This document shows, piece after piece, positions 26,521 to 32,491 of a DNA stretch of 35,252 nucleotides. A program made the position numbers and the translations under genes. The DNA lies in NCBI GenBank assembly GCA_012841575.1, contig DUUL01000020.1:1-35252 (forward strand), in the 5' to 3' direction. Origin of the DNA: Candidatus Moraniibacteriota bacterium. GTDB taxonomy: Bacteria > Patescibacteriota > Minisyncoccia > Moranbacterales > DUUL01. Under the pieces are notes generated by a model that was not told the DNA's origin, did not search any database, and was given only the letters and a program-made list of their open reading frames with translations. The first letter of the stretch is position 1. Every line of letters begins with the position of its first letter.

Positions 26521-26931
26521 TCATTTTTTGAGTAAGTCACGAATTTCTCGTAATAGCTTAACCTCCTCTTTTTCAATTTTTTTAGCTTTGGCTTCCGCCT
26601 CCTCATTGTTTCTCTTAAGCTTATTTATTGCCTTGATTAATAGGAAGATAGCAAAAGCAATGATAACAAAATCGACTACTGTTTGAATAAAAGCTCCATA
26701 ATTAAAACTCGCCTCGCCTACCTTAAGGGAGAGTGTGGTGAAATTAACTCCGCCAAGTAAAATTCCCAGTGGTGGCATCAAAACATCCTCCACAAAAGAA
26801 GAGACGATTTTACCAAAAGCGCCACCAATTACGATACCCACCGCCAAGTCAATCACATTGCCTTTCATCGCAAATTCCTTGAACTCTACTAAAAAATTTT
26901 GCTTTTTTGTTTTTTTGGTCCTTTCCTTCAT
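26521..26931 (-). CDS. mscL: Large-conductance mechanosensitive channel MscL
   Basis: MscL opens under membrane tension to release solutes during osmotic downshock. The N-terminal helix [20 protein letters not shown] (13-32) leads into the pore helix [21 protein letters not shown]. The periplasmic loop [13 protein letters not shown] follows, then the second helix at about 80-102 ([20 protein letters not shown]) and a cytoplasmic charged helix ending [14 protein letters not shown]. The length of 136 is normal. It ends with TGA, a rare stop in this window, and is cotranscribed with dnaG. Confidence 0.96.
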   Translation of the reverse strand: MKERTKKTKKQNFLVEFKEFAMKGNVIDLAVGIVIGGAFGKIVSSFVEDVLMPPLGILLGGVNFTTLSLKVGEASFNYGAFIQTVVDFVIIAFAIFLLIKAINKLKRNNEEAEAKAKKIEKEEVKLLREIRDLLKK

Positions 26932-27000
26932 TACCTTTAAATTAATAATTATTTTGTCAAACTTAATATTAGCCTAATCGATTTTAGAAAAAAAGACAAA

Positions 27001-27029
27001 TTGACTTTTGTTGGAAAAAAATGTAAGCT
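27001..27029 (+). promoter_or_regulatory. Possible promoter of tRNA-Pro(UGG)
   Basis: TTGACT (5 of 6), 17 nt, then TAAGCT (3 of 6). The start near 27036 would give a short leader before the tRNA at 27062. Confidence 0.4.
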
Positions 27030-27061
27030 ACCTTTGCATTTCATTGTTAAGAAATTTGCAA

Positions 27062-27132
27062 CGGGCTGTCGTATACCGGTAGTACGCGTGCTTTGGGAGC
27101 ATGTAGACTGGGTTCAATTCCCAGCAGCCCGA
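27062..27132 (+). tRNA. tRNA-Pro (anticodon UGG)
   Basis: The acceptor stem CGGGCTG/CAGCCCG has the C1-G72 pair and A73 discriminator of bacterial tRNA-Pro. The D-stem is GTAT/GTAC. The anticodon stem CGTGC/GCATG holds loop TTTGGGA with anticodon TGG at 27094-27096. The T-arm is CTGGG-TTCAATT-CCCAG. CCA is not encoded (CAA follows). UGG can read all CCN codons, so this is the essential proline tRNA. Confidence 0.96.
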
Positions 27133-27192
27133 CAAAAAAACACTTTTAAAAAAACAAAATAATTTCAGTCCTTAAGCTAAGAAATGTTAACA

Positions 27193-27253
27193 TTGGGAAT
27201 TGAAGGGTGCGGATAAGCACCCAGGCCCAAAGGGAGTTCCCAGCAGCCCGACA
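27193..27253 (+). repeat. tRNA-Pro(UGG) 3'-end copy with an enlarged T-loop
   Basis: TTCCCAGCAGCCCGACA at 27237-27253 repeats 27118-27134, the 3' end of tRNA-Pro(UGG), exactly over 17 nt. Upstream, TTGGGAA (27193-27199) can pair with TTCCCAG. So the T-stem is kept, but the 7-nt T-loop is replaced by about 40 nt containing a perfect hairpin GGGTGC/GCACCC (27205-27210 and 27217-27222). The 11 nt at 27194-27204 are also the exact reverse complement of tRNA bases 27113-27123. The 5' half of a tRNA is absent, so it is not a functional tRNA. It begins 60 nt after the tRNA. A matching design follows tRNA-Pro(GGG). Confidence 0.75.
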
Positions 27254-27295
27254 CATTTAAAAACAACTTTAAAAGGCGGAAAGTGAATCAAAAAT

Positions 27296-28303
27296 ATGAT
27301 GCAAAAAATACTACCTCCAAGGCTTGATAAAAATAAGGCGATAGGCGTTATTGCTCCGGCTAATCCTGTTGCTGGTGTGTGTCACGAAGATACTATAAAG
27401 AGTGGTTACGAGTATTTAAAAAACAAAGGATTTTCAGTTATTGAAGGTCTTTCTGTTAAGCTAGTCACGCAAAAACATACAGCCGGAACAGCTTCTTTAA
27501 GAGTCAAGGATATTCACGATTTCGTCAAAAGAGATGACATTGGGTGCATCATGGCTTTCTGGGGCGGATTTAATACCAACCAACTTCTTGATCAATTAGA
27601 CTATGAGCTGATCAAGAAAAATCCAAAAATTTTCATTGGCTATTCTGATGTGACAGCATTGACAACCGCTATTACAACCAAAACGGGATTGATCACATTT
27701 TCTGGACCTGGAGTTATTTCCTTTGCCAAACCCGAACCATTTGATTACACATGGGATTATTTTGAAAAAATGTGCATTAAACCTCAAGAAAATATTATTA
27801 TCAAGCCATCAAAAGAATATGCGGACGATCTTTATTTCCTAAGAGAAGATAATGATCATCGAATCAAAAAGACTAACGAGGGCATCAAAGTATTTAATCA
27901 GGGTAATGCAGTTGGTGAAGTGGTCGCCGGTAATCTTCAAACTCTATTAATTCTGCAAGGCACTCAATACTTGTCTGATATGACAGGTAAAGTCCTTTTT
28001 ATCGAGGAAGATGAAACCAGTGCACCGGCTCATGTTGACAGATTCATTTGTCAGTGCAAGCAGCTTGGATGGTTCAATAAAATTGCTGGGCTCGTCGTAG
28101 GAAGATTTACCGAACAATCCGGTTTCTCATCAGAGGATTCTCTGGAAGATATTCTTAAAGAATATTTTTTTGACGCTAAGTTTCCGGTGCTTTATAACGT
28201 AGACTTTGGACATTCTGATCCTTTGATAACTATACCAAATGGAGGAGTCGCTAAAATTAACACAAAAGAAAAACAAATAACTTTTAAAAGATCTGTGACG
28301 TAG
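27296..28303 (+). CDS. S66 family serine carboxypeptidase (LdcA/MccF-like)
   Basis: S66 enzymes either trim the tetrapeptide of recycled murein (LD-carboxypeptidase LdcA) or detoxify microcin C-type peptide-nucleotides (MccF). The catalytic triad is visible: nucleophile Ser117 in FIGYSDVTAL, a glutamate at 237/238 in LFIEEDE, and His306 in DFGHSDPL. The opening IGVIAPANPV, the AFWGGFNTNQLLDQLDYELI motif and GNLQTLLILQGT are family features; 335 residues is usual. The start has two ATGs in a row; the Shine-Dalgarno-like GGCGGAAAG is too distant to decide between them. It is the first plus-strand gene of the block between the two tRNA-Pro genes, and its neighbours are zinc-uptake genes. No terminator was identified after it. 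LdcA versus MccF cannot be settled by eye. Confidence 0.88.
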   Translation: MMQKILPPRLDKNKAIGVIAPANPVAGVCHEDTIKSGYEYLKNKGFSVIEGLSVKLVTQKHTAGTASLRVKDIHDFVKRDDIGCIMAFWGGFNTNQLLDQLDYELIKKNPKIFIGYSDVTALTTAITTKTGLITFSGPGVISFAKPEPFDYTWDYFEKMCIKPQENIIIKPSKEYADDLYFLREDNDHRIKKTNEGIKVFNQGNAVGEVVAGNLQTLLILQGTQYLSDMTGKVLFIEEDETSAPAHVDRFICQCKQLGWFNKIAGLVVGRFTEQSGFSSEDSLEDILKEYFFDAKFPVLYNVDFGHSDPLITIPNGGVAKINTKEKQITFKRSVT

Positions 28304-28453
28304 TTAATGACGGTATAAAAATAATTTTATTTTTTGATTTCTATAATTTGAAATAGTTAAATTGAAAATTGAAAGATGTGAATGAGTCCAAAGGAAAATC
28401 TTATTTAAAAATCATTAAAACTAATAACTAAAGAATATTATTTTAGTGTGAAC

Positions 28454-28482
28454 TTGACTTATTAAAATTTCAAAGCTATATT
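28454..28482 (+). promoter_or_regulatory. Promoter of the zinc-uptake operon
   Basis: TTGACT (28454-28459, 5 of 6), a 17-nt spacer, and TATATT (28477-28482, 5 of 6). The start would fall near 28489, inside the palindrome at 28486-28500 and about 21 nt before the ATG of the regulator. Confidence 0.7.
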
Positions 28483-28485
28483 AAG

Positions 28486-28500
28486 TGCAACATTGTTGCA
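28486..28500. promoter_or_regulatory. Candidate Zur operator
   Basis: TGCAACA-T-TGTTGCA is a perfect 15-nt dyad covering the predicted transcription start of an operon that begins with a Fur/Zur-family repressor. Position and symmetry fit a repressor site blocking initiation. The sequence differs from textbook E. coli and B. subtilis Zur boxes, so assignment to the adjacent regulator is inference. Confidence 0.65.
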
Positions 28501-28509
28501 TTTTTATTT

Positions 28510-28944
28510 ATGCCAAAACATTTAACCAAAAGTCTTCATCAAAAAATCTCTTTAGCGGGAGGAAAATTAACTAGACTAAGAAAAGCCATCTTGGATATTT
28601 TAATACAAGAAAATTGTCTAGTTGACAAAAAAACAGTCGTCAAAAAATTAAATCAAAAAAAAATTAATCCTGATCGCACCACTCTTTATCGAGAGTTATT
28701 ATTTCTGACTAAAAATAATCTTGTTCAAAAAACACTACTCAACGAAAAAATTTATTATGAATTAACTGACTTAAGTCATCATCACCATTTAATCTGCCTT
28801 ATTTGCAATAAAATAAAAAAGATTCCTCTTGAAAACCACCTCCAATGTCAAGAAAAAATCTTGAGTCAAAAAAATAATTTCGATATTATTAATCATAACC
28901 TAGAATTTTACGGATATTGTTATAAATGTCAGAAAAATAATTAA
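28510..28944 (+). CDS. zur: Fur-family regulator, probably the zinc sensor Zur
   Basis: The 144-residue protein has the Fur winged helix at about 12-80, with KLTRLRKAILDILIQ and the recognition helix region DRTTLYRELLFL. The metal-binding half begins with HHHHLICLIC. The structural zinc site is formed by Cys96-x-x-Cys99 and Cys137-x-x-Cys140. The family senses iron, zinc, manganese or peroxide; zinc is chosen because znuA, znuC and znuB follow on the same strand. It probably represses its own operon through the palindrome at the start site. The mRNA leader is very short and has no Shine-Dalgarno. Confidence 0.88.
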   Translation: MPKHLTKSLHQKISLAGGKLTRLRKAILDILIQENCLVDKKTVVKKLNQKKINPDRTTLYRELLFLTKNNLVQKTLLNEKIYYELTDLSHHHHLICLICNKIKKIPLENHLQCQEKILSQKNNFDIINHNLEFYGYCYKCQKNN

Positions 28945-28962
28945 TTGTTAATGAAATAAAAA

Positions 28963-29994
28963 ATGAAAAAAATAATATCAATCATCATCCTTGTTGCAAC
29001 TCTTACTTTAGTCGGTTACGTTCTAATTAAATTTTCTAAAAAGGAGGAAAGTTCTACTCAAACGCAGAATAATCAAAAAATTACAGTTGTCACCACACTC
29101 TTCCCTTTCTACGATTTTGCAAAAAACATAGGTGGTGATAAAGTAGAGGTTAGTTTGCTTTTACCACCTGGAGCAGAACCGCACTCCTTTGAACCAAGGC
29201 CTACTGATATTCTCCAAATTAGTTCTGCTGATGTTTTCATCTACACAGGCGATCTTATGGAGCCTTGGGTTGATGATTTACTCCAAGGAATCGATAGTAG
29301 AGACCTGATTATTATTGATGCTAGCCAAGAAGTAGATTTAGTTAAAACTGAACACGGTCACGGACATGCACATCATGACCACGAAAATGAAGATGCTCAT
29401 GAGAGCGATCATGAAAAAACTTTAGAGTTAAATAATCATTATCAGGAAAGTCACCTTGATCCTCACTTTTGGTTGGACTTTTCCAATGCGCAAGCAGTAG
29501 TTAAATCTATCGCTCGAGCGTTAAAAAATGTCCAGCCAGAAAATCAGGAACTGTTTGAAAATAATGCAGAAAGATATAATCTTGCTTTAAGTAATTTAGA
29601 TCAAAAATATCATCAACAATTAGCTAATTGCTCTACTCGAAAAATAATTTATGGCGGGCATTACGCCTTTGGCTACCTAGCTCATCGTTATAATCTTGAC
29701 TATATTGCCGCTCAAGGTTTCTCTCCTAATTCTGAGATAACCGCTCAAAACTTAGCCGAACTAACAGAGCAAACTAACCAAGAAAAATTAAACTACGTAT
29801 TTTACGAAGAACTAGAAAATTCCAAAATTGCTGAAATAATTGCCAAAGAAACCAACACGGAAACCCTACCCCTCAGCAGCGCCCACAATGTTTCCAAAAA
29901 AGATTTAAATGAGAATGTTTCTTTCATTTCTATTATGGAAAAAAACTTAACTAATTTGACAAAAGGATTAAACTGCAATTTTAAACATGAATAA
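28963..29994 (+). CDS. znuA: Zinc ABC transporter substrate-binding protein ZnuA
   Basis: This cluster A-I solute-binding protein captures zinc outside the membrane. The N-terminus (KKIISIIILVATLTLVGYVL) is an uncleaved membrane anchor rather than a lipoprotein signal: no lipobox cysteine is present, as suits a cell attached by a helix. Metal ligands fit the family: His74 in GAEPHSFEP, His168 in LDPHFWLD and His233 in GGHYAFGYLA. A His/Asp-rich loop at 131-150 (HGHGHAHHDHENEDAHESDH) is typical of zinc rather than manganese binders. The length of 343 is normal. Its last 8 nt overlap znuC. Confidence 0.93.
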   Translation: MKKIISIIILVATLTLVGYVLIKFSKKEESSTQTQNNQKITVVTTLFPFYDFAKNIGGDKVEVSLLLPPGAEPHSFEPRPTDILQISSADVFIYTGDLMEPWVDDLLQGIDSRDLIIIDASQEVDLVKTEHGHGHAHHDHENEDAHESDHEKTLELNNHYQESHLDPHFWLDFSNAQAVVKSIARALKNVQPENQELFENNAERYNLALSNLDQKYHQQLANCSTRKIIYGGHYAFGYLAHRYNLDYIAAQGFSPNSEITAQNLAELTEQTNQEKLNYVFYEELENSKIAEIIAKETNTETLPLSSAHNVSKKDLNENVSFISIMEKNLTNLTKGLNCNFKHE

Positions 29995-30751
29995 AGTTGC
30001 AAAAAACATCTTAGAGGTTCAGAATCTAACTGTTTGTTATGGTGAATTTAAAGCCATTTCTGATATTAATTTTAGTCTGCAAAGAGGTGATTTTGTTGGG
30101 CTTACTGGACCCAATGGTAGTGGCAAAAGCACACTTATTAAAGCTATCTTGGGATTAGTTAAATTTTCTCAAGGTGAGATAGCGCTTTGGGGTAAAGCAA
30201 TCAATCAATTTTCTGAATTTTCTCGCATTGGCTATGTTCCACAAAAACAAACCATGCTCAATCCTCTTCTGCCGGCAACGATAGAAGAGGTTTTGCTCAC
30301 TGGACTTCTCAGTACAAAAAAAATCCCACGCCTAATTAATAAAAAAGACCGCCAAAAAGTAGCTCACGTTCTAGCTACTTTAAAAATAACTTTGCCAAAA
30401 GATAAAATTTTCACCAAACTTTCTGGTGGACAACAGCAAAAAATTCTCTTAGCGCGAGCTCTTATCACACAACCAGAGCTTTTGATTCTAGACGAACCAT
30501 CATCTGCATTAGACCAAACTGCCAGAGAAGACTTCTTTCAGTTGCTAAGAAAAATTAATTCACAAGATAAGGTTTCTATCATTCTCATCTCCCACGACAC
30601 TGGTTCAATCGGTCAACATGCTAATAAAATTCTCTACATTGACCAAAAACAAATTTTCTTTGGAGCACTTAATGATTTTTGCCCAGAAAAAAATCCCGCC
30701 ACTTGTTTTGAAAAAAGAGGTAAGCATTTAATTTGGCATCAACATGATTAA
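29987..30751 (+). CDS. znuC: Zinc ABC transporter ATP-binding protein ZnuC
   Basis: The ATPase subunit has Walker A GPNGSGKST (41-49), a Q-loop in IGYVPQKQ, the ABC signature LSGGQQQK, Walker B LLILDEPSSALD, and the switch histidine in ILISHDTGS. The length of 254 is usual. It overlaps znuA upstream and znuB downstream by 8 nt each, so the three are translated as a coupled set. Assignment to zinc comes from the ZnuA His-rich loop and the Zur-like regulator. Confidence 0.93.
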   Translation: MNKVAKNILEVQNLTVCYGEFKAISDINFSLQRGDFVGLTGPNGSGKSTLIKAILGLVKFSQGEIALWGKAINQFSEFSRIGYVPQKQTMLNPLLPATIEEVLLTGLLSTKKIPRLINKKDRQKVAHVLATLKITLPKDKIFTKLSGGQQQKILLARALITQPELLILDEPSSALDQTAREDFFQLLRKINSQDKVSIILISHDTGSIGQHANKILYIDQKQIFFGALNDFCPEKNPATCFEKRGKHLIWHQHD

Positions 30752-31559
30752 TTTTGATTTAATTTCATTATTACAATATGGTTTTGTGCAAAAGGCTTTT
30801 TTAGCTGGGACTTTTACAGCTCTCTCTTGCTCCGCCTTGGGATTATTTTTGGTGTTAAGAAAAATGTCTTTAGTGGGCGACGGACTTTCTCATGTCAGTT
30901 TCGGTGCTATTGCTTTAGGTATGCTAGCAGGTGTTTATCCAACTTATCTCGCCTTGCCCATTATTGTCATTGCCGCAATTTTAATTTTGAAAATCAGTGA
31001 AAAAACTAAAGTCTATGGCGACGCTGCAATTGGTATTGTTTCTGCCGCTGGAGTGGCTGGTGGAGTTATTTTAGCCAGCCTCTCTAACGGATTCAATGTT
31101 GATTTATTAAGCTATCTTTTTGGTAATATTTTGGCCGCTAGCTCACAAGAAGTTATTTTTTCAATAGGACTTTCTCTGTTTATTTTGGCTACAATTTACC
31201 TTTTTTACTGGGATTTATTTTCCATCTCCTTTGATGAGGAATATGCCCAAGTTTCTGGAATTCCGGTTGGCTTAGTTAATTATCTTTTAGTTATTCTCAC
31301 CGCTATTACTGTCCTTCTTTCCATTAAAGTAGTTGGGATTATGCTCGTCTCTGCTTTGTTGATTATCCCAGCAGTAACTGCTCTGCAAATTTCTCGTCAA
31401 TTTAAGACTGCACTTTTGATTAGTGGTTTAACTGCCGCTTTGTCAGTAATAATCGGCATTATTTTCTCACTTCTACTTAACCTTCCCACTGGTGCCACGA
31501 TTGTTTTAGTCAATCTAGTCTTCTTTATTTTAGCAATCTTAATTGGAAAAATGAGATAA
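30744..31559 (+). CDS. znuB: Zinc ABC transporter permease ZnuB
   Basis: The 271-residue membrane protein belongs to the ABC-3 (zinc/manganese) permease family. It has about eight or nine hydrophobic helices. Conserved segments are ALSCSALGLFLVLRKMSLVG followed by DGLSHVSFGAIALG, then GDAAIGIVSAAGVAGGVIL and the coupling region DEEYAQVSGIPV. KVVGIMLVSALLIIPAVTA also fits the family. It ends the operon; a hairpin terminator begins one base after the stop. Confidence 0.93.
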   Translation: MINFDLISLLQYGFVQKAFLAGTFTALSCSALGLFLVLRKMSLVGDGLSHVSFGAIALGMLAGVYPTYLALPIIVIAAILILKISEKTKVYGDAAIGIVSAAGVAGGVILASLSNGFNVDLLSYLFGNILAASSQEVIFSIGLSLFILATIYLFYWDLFSISFDEEYAQVSGIPVGLVNYLLVILTAITVLLSIKVVGIMLVSALLIIPAVTALQISRQFKTALLISGLTAALSVIIGIIFSLLLNLPTGATIVLVNLVFFILAILIGKMR

Positions 31560-31585
31560 AAAATAGTGACTTGAGTCACTATTTT
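31560..31585 (+). terminator. Terminator of the zinc operon
   Basis: AAAATAGTGAC and GTCACTATTTT pair perfectly over 11 bp with loop TTGA, immediately after the znuB stop. The T-run is short (TTTT), so termination may be moderate. Confidence 0.7.
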
Positions 31586-31606
31586 AGCCATCAATAAGTT
31601 TTGAAC

Positions 31607-31630
31607 AAAAAAGCTGAATGGATTAGCTTT
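31607..31630 (-). terminator. Possible terminator of the tRNA-Pro(GGG) transcript
   Basis: On the minus strand AAAGCT and AGCTTT form a 6-bp stem with a 9-nt loop, followed by a T-run. The transcript from the promoter at 31866-31894 would be about 250 nt and would include the tRNA and the T-arm-like element. Confidence 0.5.
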
Positions 31631-31684
31631 CTAAAGCACTTAATGGGGTCAATTTGGCTTAACTGATTTTTTTATTCTCAATTA

Positions 31685-31746
31685 GTCGGACTACCGAGAG
31701 TCGTCCGTCCATTCGGCGGATCAACTACTGTTGAAACTCGGACTAC
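31685..31746 (-). repeat. tRNA-Pro(GGG) 3'-end copy with an enlarged T-loop
   Basis: Read on the minus strand, CGACTCTCGG(T)AGTCCGAC repeats the last 19 nt around the 3' end of tRNA-Pro(GGG) with one change (plus-strand 31685-31703 versus 31778-31796). Upstream, CCGAG (31737-31741) pairs with CTCGG (31694-31698), so the T-stem is kept but the T-loop is 38 nt instead of 7. It includes a CAAC/GTTG hairpin and a CCG/CGG pair. The core TCGGACT(A/G)C occurs three times, at 31686, 31738 and 31779. No 5' tRNA half is present. Confidence 0.75.
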
Positions 31747-31778
31747 GAACCAATACTAGTCTTCTTTCTATTTTAACG

Positions 31779-31849
31779 TCGGACTGCCGAGAGTCGAACT
31801 CGGGCTATACGCACCCCATGCGTACGTACTACCGTTATACTACAGTCCG
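31779..31849 (-). tRNA. tRNA-Pro (anticodon GGG)
   Basis: The acceptor stem CGGACTG/CAGTCCG shows C1-G72 and A73, as in tRNA-Pro. The D-stem is GTAT/GTAC. The anticodon stem TACGC/GCGTA holds loop ATGGGGT with anticodon GGG. The T-arm is CCGAG-TTCGACT-CTCGG. It is 71 nt long, as is the UGG gene, and also lacks encoded CCA. It decodes CCC and CCU. Confidence 0.96.
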
Positions 31850-31865
31850 AAAAAAAACCTTCTTT

Positions 31866-31894
31866 AGCATAGTTTTTAGAGCAATTTTTGTCAA
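31866..31894 (-). promoter_or_regulatory. Promoter of tRNA-Pro(GGG)
   Basis: On the minus strand TTGACA (31889-31894, 6 of 6), a 17-nt spacer, and TATGCT (31866-31871, 4 of 6). The start near 31859 is about 10 nt before the tRNA. Confidence 0.65.
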
Positions 31895-31898
31895 TTAT

Positions 31899-31934
31899 AA
31901 AAAAGGAGCGAAAATGGATTACAAATTTCGCTCC
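31899..31934 (-). terminator. Terminator of the small gene at 31974-32204
   Basis: On the minus strand GGAGCGAAA and TTTCGCTCC form a 9-bp stem with a 12-nt loop followed by TTTTTT. A second hairpin, ATCAATCAACAG/CTGTTGATTGAT (31936-31964, 12 bp, loop 5 nt), stands between it and the stop codon. Confidence 0.85.
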
Positions 31935-31935
31935 G

Positions 31936-31964
31936 ATCAATCAACAGGATCTCTGTTGATTGAT
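31936..31964. repeat. 12-bp perfect inverted repeat after the small gene
   Basis: ATCAATCAACAG and CTGTTGATTGAT enclose GATCT. It lies between the stop of the 31974-32204 gene and its terminator, and would form a stable 3' UTR hairpin. Confidence 0.7.
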
Positions 31965-31973
31965 TAATCTTTG

Positions 31974-32204
31974 TCAATCGTCAAGATCATTGTCCGATTG
32001 ACTAACTACGTTTTTTTTAGAAAAAAGTAGTTCTTTGTTTTCCTCCCTGCCCGTTGGCAGGGGATAGAAAAACTCAATCCCTCCGTCTCCGAAGATTGCA
32101 ACTAGACCTTGATTGTCCTCAGTTGCAATCTCCATCGTCCCTTTTTTTCTCTTTCTTCCACTATCATCTAGGTAATAGTGGTTGAAATCTCTTTTCTCTT
32201 TCAT
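31974..32204 (-). CDS. Small hypothetical protein (76 residues)
   Basis: The start is set by a very strong Shine-Dalgarno (GGAGG five bases before ATG), giving MKEKRDFNHYYLDDSGRKRK and onwards. A longer frame starting at 32243 has no such site and is rejected. The protein has a basic N-third, a strand-rich centre (GLVAIFGDGGIEFFYPLP), and an acidic tail (SQSDNDLDD). No family was recognised. It ends with TGA, rare here. The last codons form an 8-bp inverted repeat (GTCAATCG/CGATTGAC, 31973-32002), and a 7-bp palindrome CCCTGCC/GGCAGGG (32045-32062) lies inside the gene. Its good Shine-Dalgarno and terminator make it a real gene, possibly highly expressed or mobile. Confidence 0.7.
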   Translation of the reverse strand: MKEKRDFNHYYLDDSGRKRKKGTMEIATEDNQGLVAIFGDGGIEFFYPLPTGREENKELLFSKKNVVSQSDNDLDD

Positions 32205-32255
32205 TTTTCCTCCTTTTTCTTTTTTAAAGAACTTCTTAACCACCTCGGCTAAGAA

Positions 32256-32285
32256 ACAAAAAACCGAATTCTAGGGAAGTCGGTT
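32256..32285 (-). terminator. Intrinsic terminator or attenuator upstream of the small gene
   Basis: On the minus strand AACCGA and TCGGTT pair over 6 bp, with an inner TTC/GAA after one mismatch, and are followed by a six-T run. It ends transcripts coming from the M20 peptidase gene or from the promoter at 32427-32454, before the 31974-32204 gene. Confidence 0.7.
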
Positions 32286-32420
32286 CGGGTTTGCTTGATT
32301 TTTTTTATATTCTCCTATTCATCAAGAAAGCCAAAACCGCCTTGTTGCAAAAACAAGACTGAAATATACAATGACATTTGGCTTTTCTTTGTTAAATTCA
32401 TCTTTTAAAATAAAGCTATA
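32256..32420 (-). ncRNA. Candidate structured small RNA of about 160 nt
   Basis: A promoter at 32427-32454 and a terminator at 32256-32285 bound a region with no conserved gene. The RNA could fold with a 9-bp outer stem (AAAGCCAAA, 32327-32335, with TTTGGCTTT, 32377-32385). An inner 6-bp hairpin (CTTGTT/AACAAG, 32341-32346 and 32352-32357) is enclosed. A 28-codon ORF, MNLTKKSQMSLYISVLFL and onwards (32315-32401), overlaps it but has no proper ribosome-binding site. It could be a regulatory RNA, a leader with attenuator for the downstream small gene, or a small hydrophobic peptide gene. Confidence 0.4.
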
Positions 32421-32426
32421 CTCTAC

Positions 32427-32454
32427 ATTTTAAATATTTTTAAAAAGCTGTCAA
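32427..32454 (-). promoter_or_regulatory. Promoter for the candidate RNA or small gene
   Basis: On the minus strand TTGACA (32449-32454, 6 of 6), a 16-nt spacer, and TAAAAT (32427-32432, 5 of 6). The start is near 32420. Confidence 0.6.
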
Positions 32455-32491
32455 GTGAATCTCGCAAATGACTTATAATCTAATCAAATAA

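Noticed and set aside
27193-27253. A second tRNA-Pro gene or tRNA pseudogene
   Set aside because: There is no 5' acceptor strand, D-arm or anticodon arm upstream; only the T-stem and acceptor 3' strand are present.
31901-31967. A 17-codon ORF (MDYKFRSDQSTGSLLID) with an ideal-looking Shine-Dalgarno AAAAGGAG
   Set aside because: The sequence is the reverse complement of the terminator GGAGCGAAA/TTTCGCTCC with its T-run, and of the next hairpin, which belong to the minus-strand gene. The apparent ribosome-binding site is the terminator stem plus the complement of the T-run.
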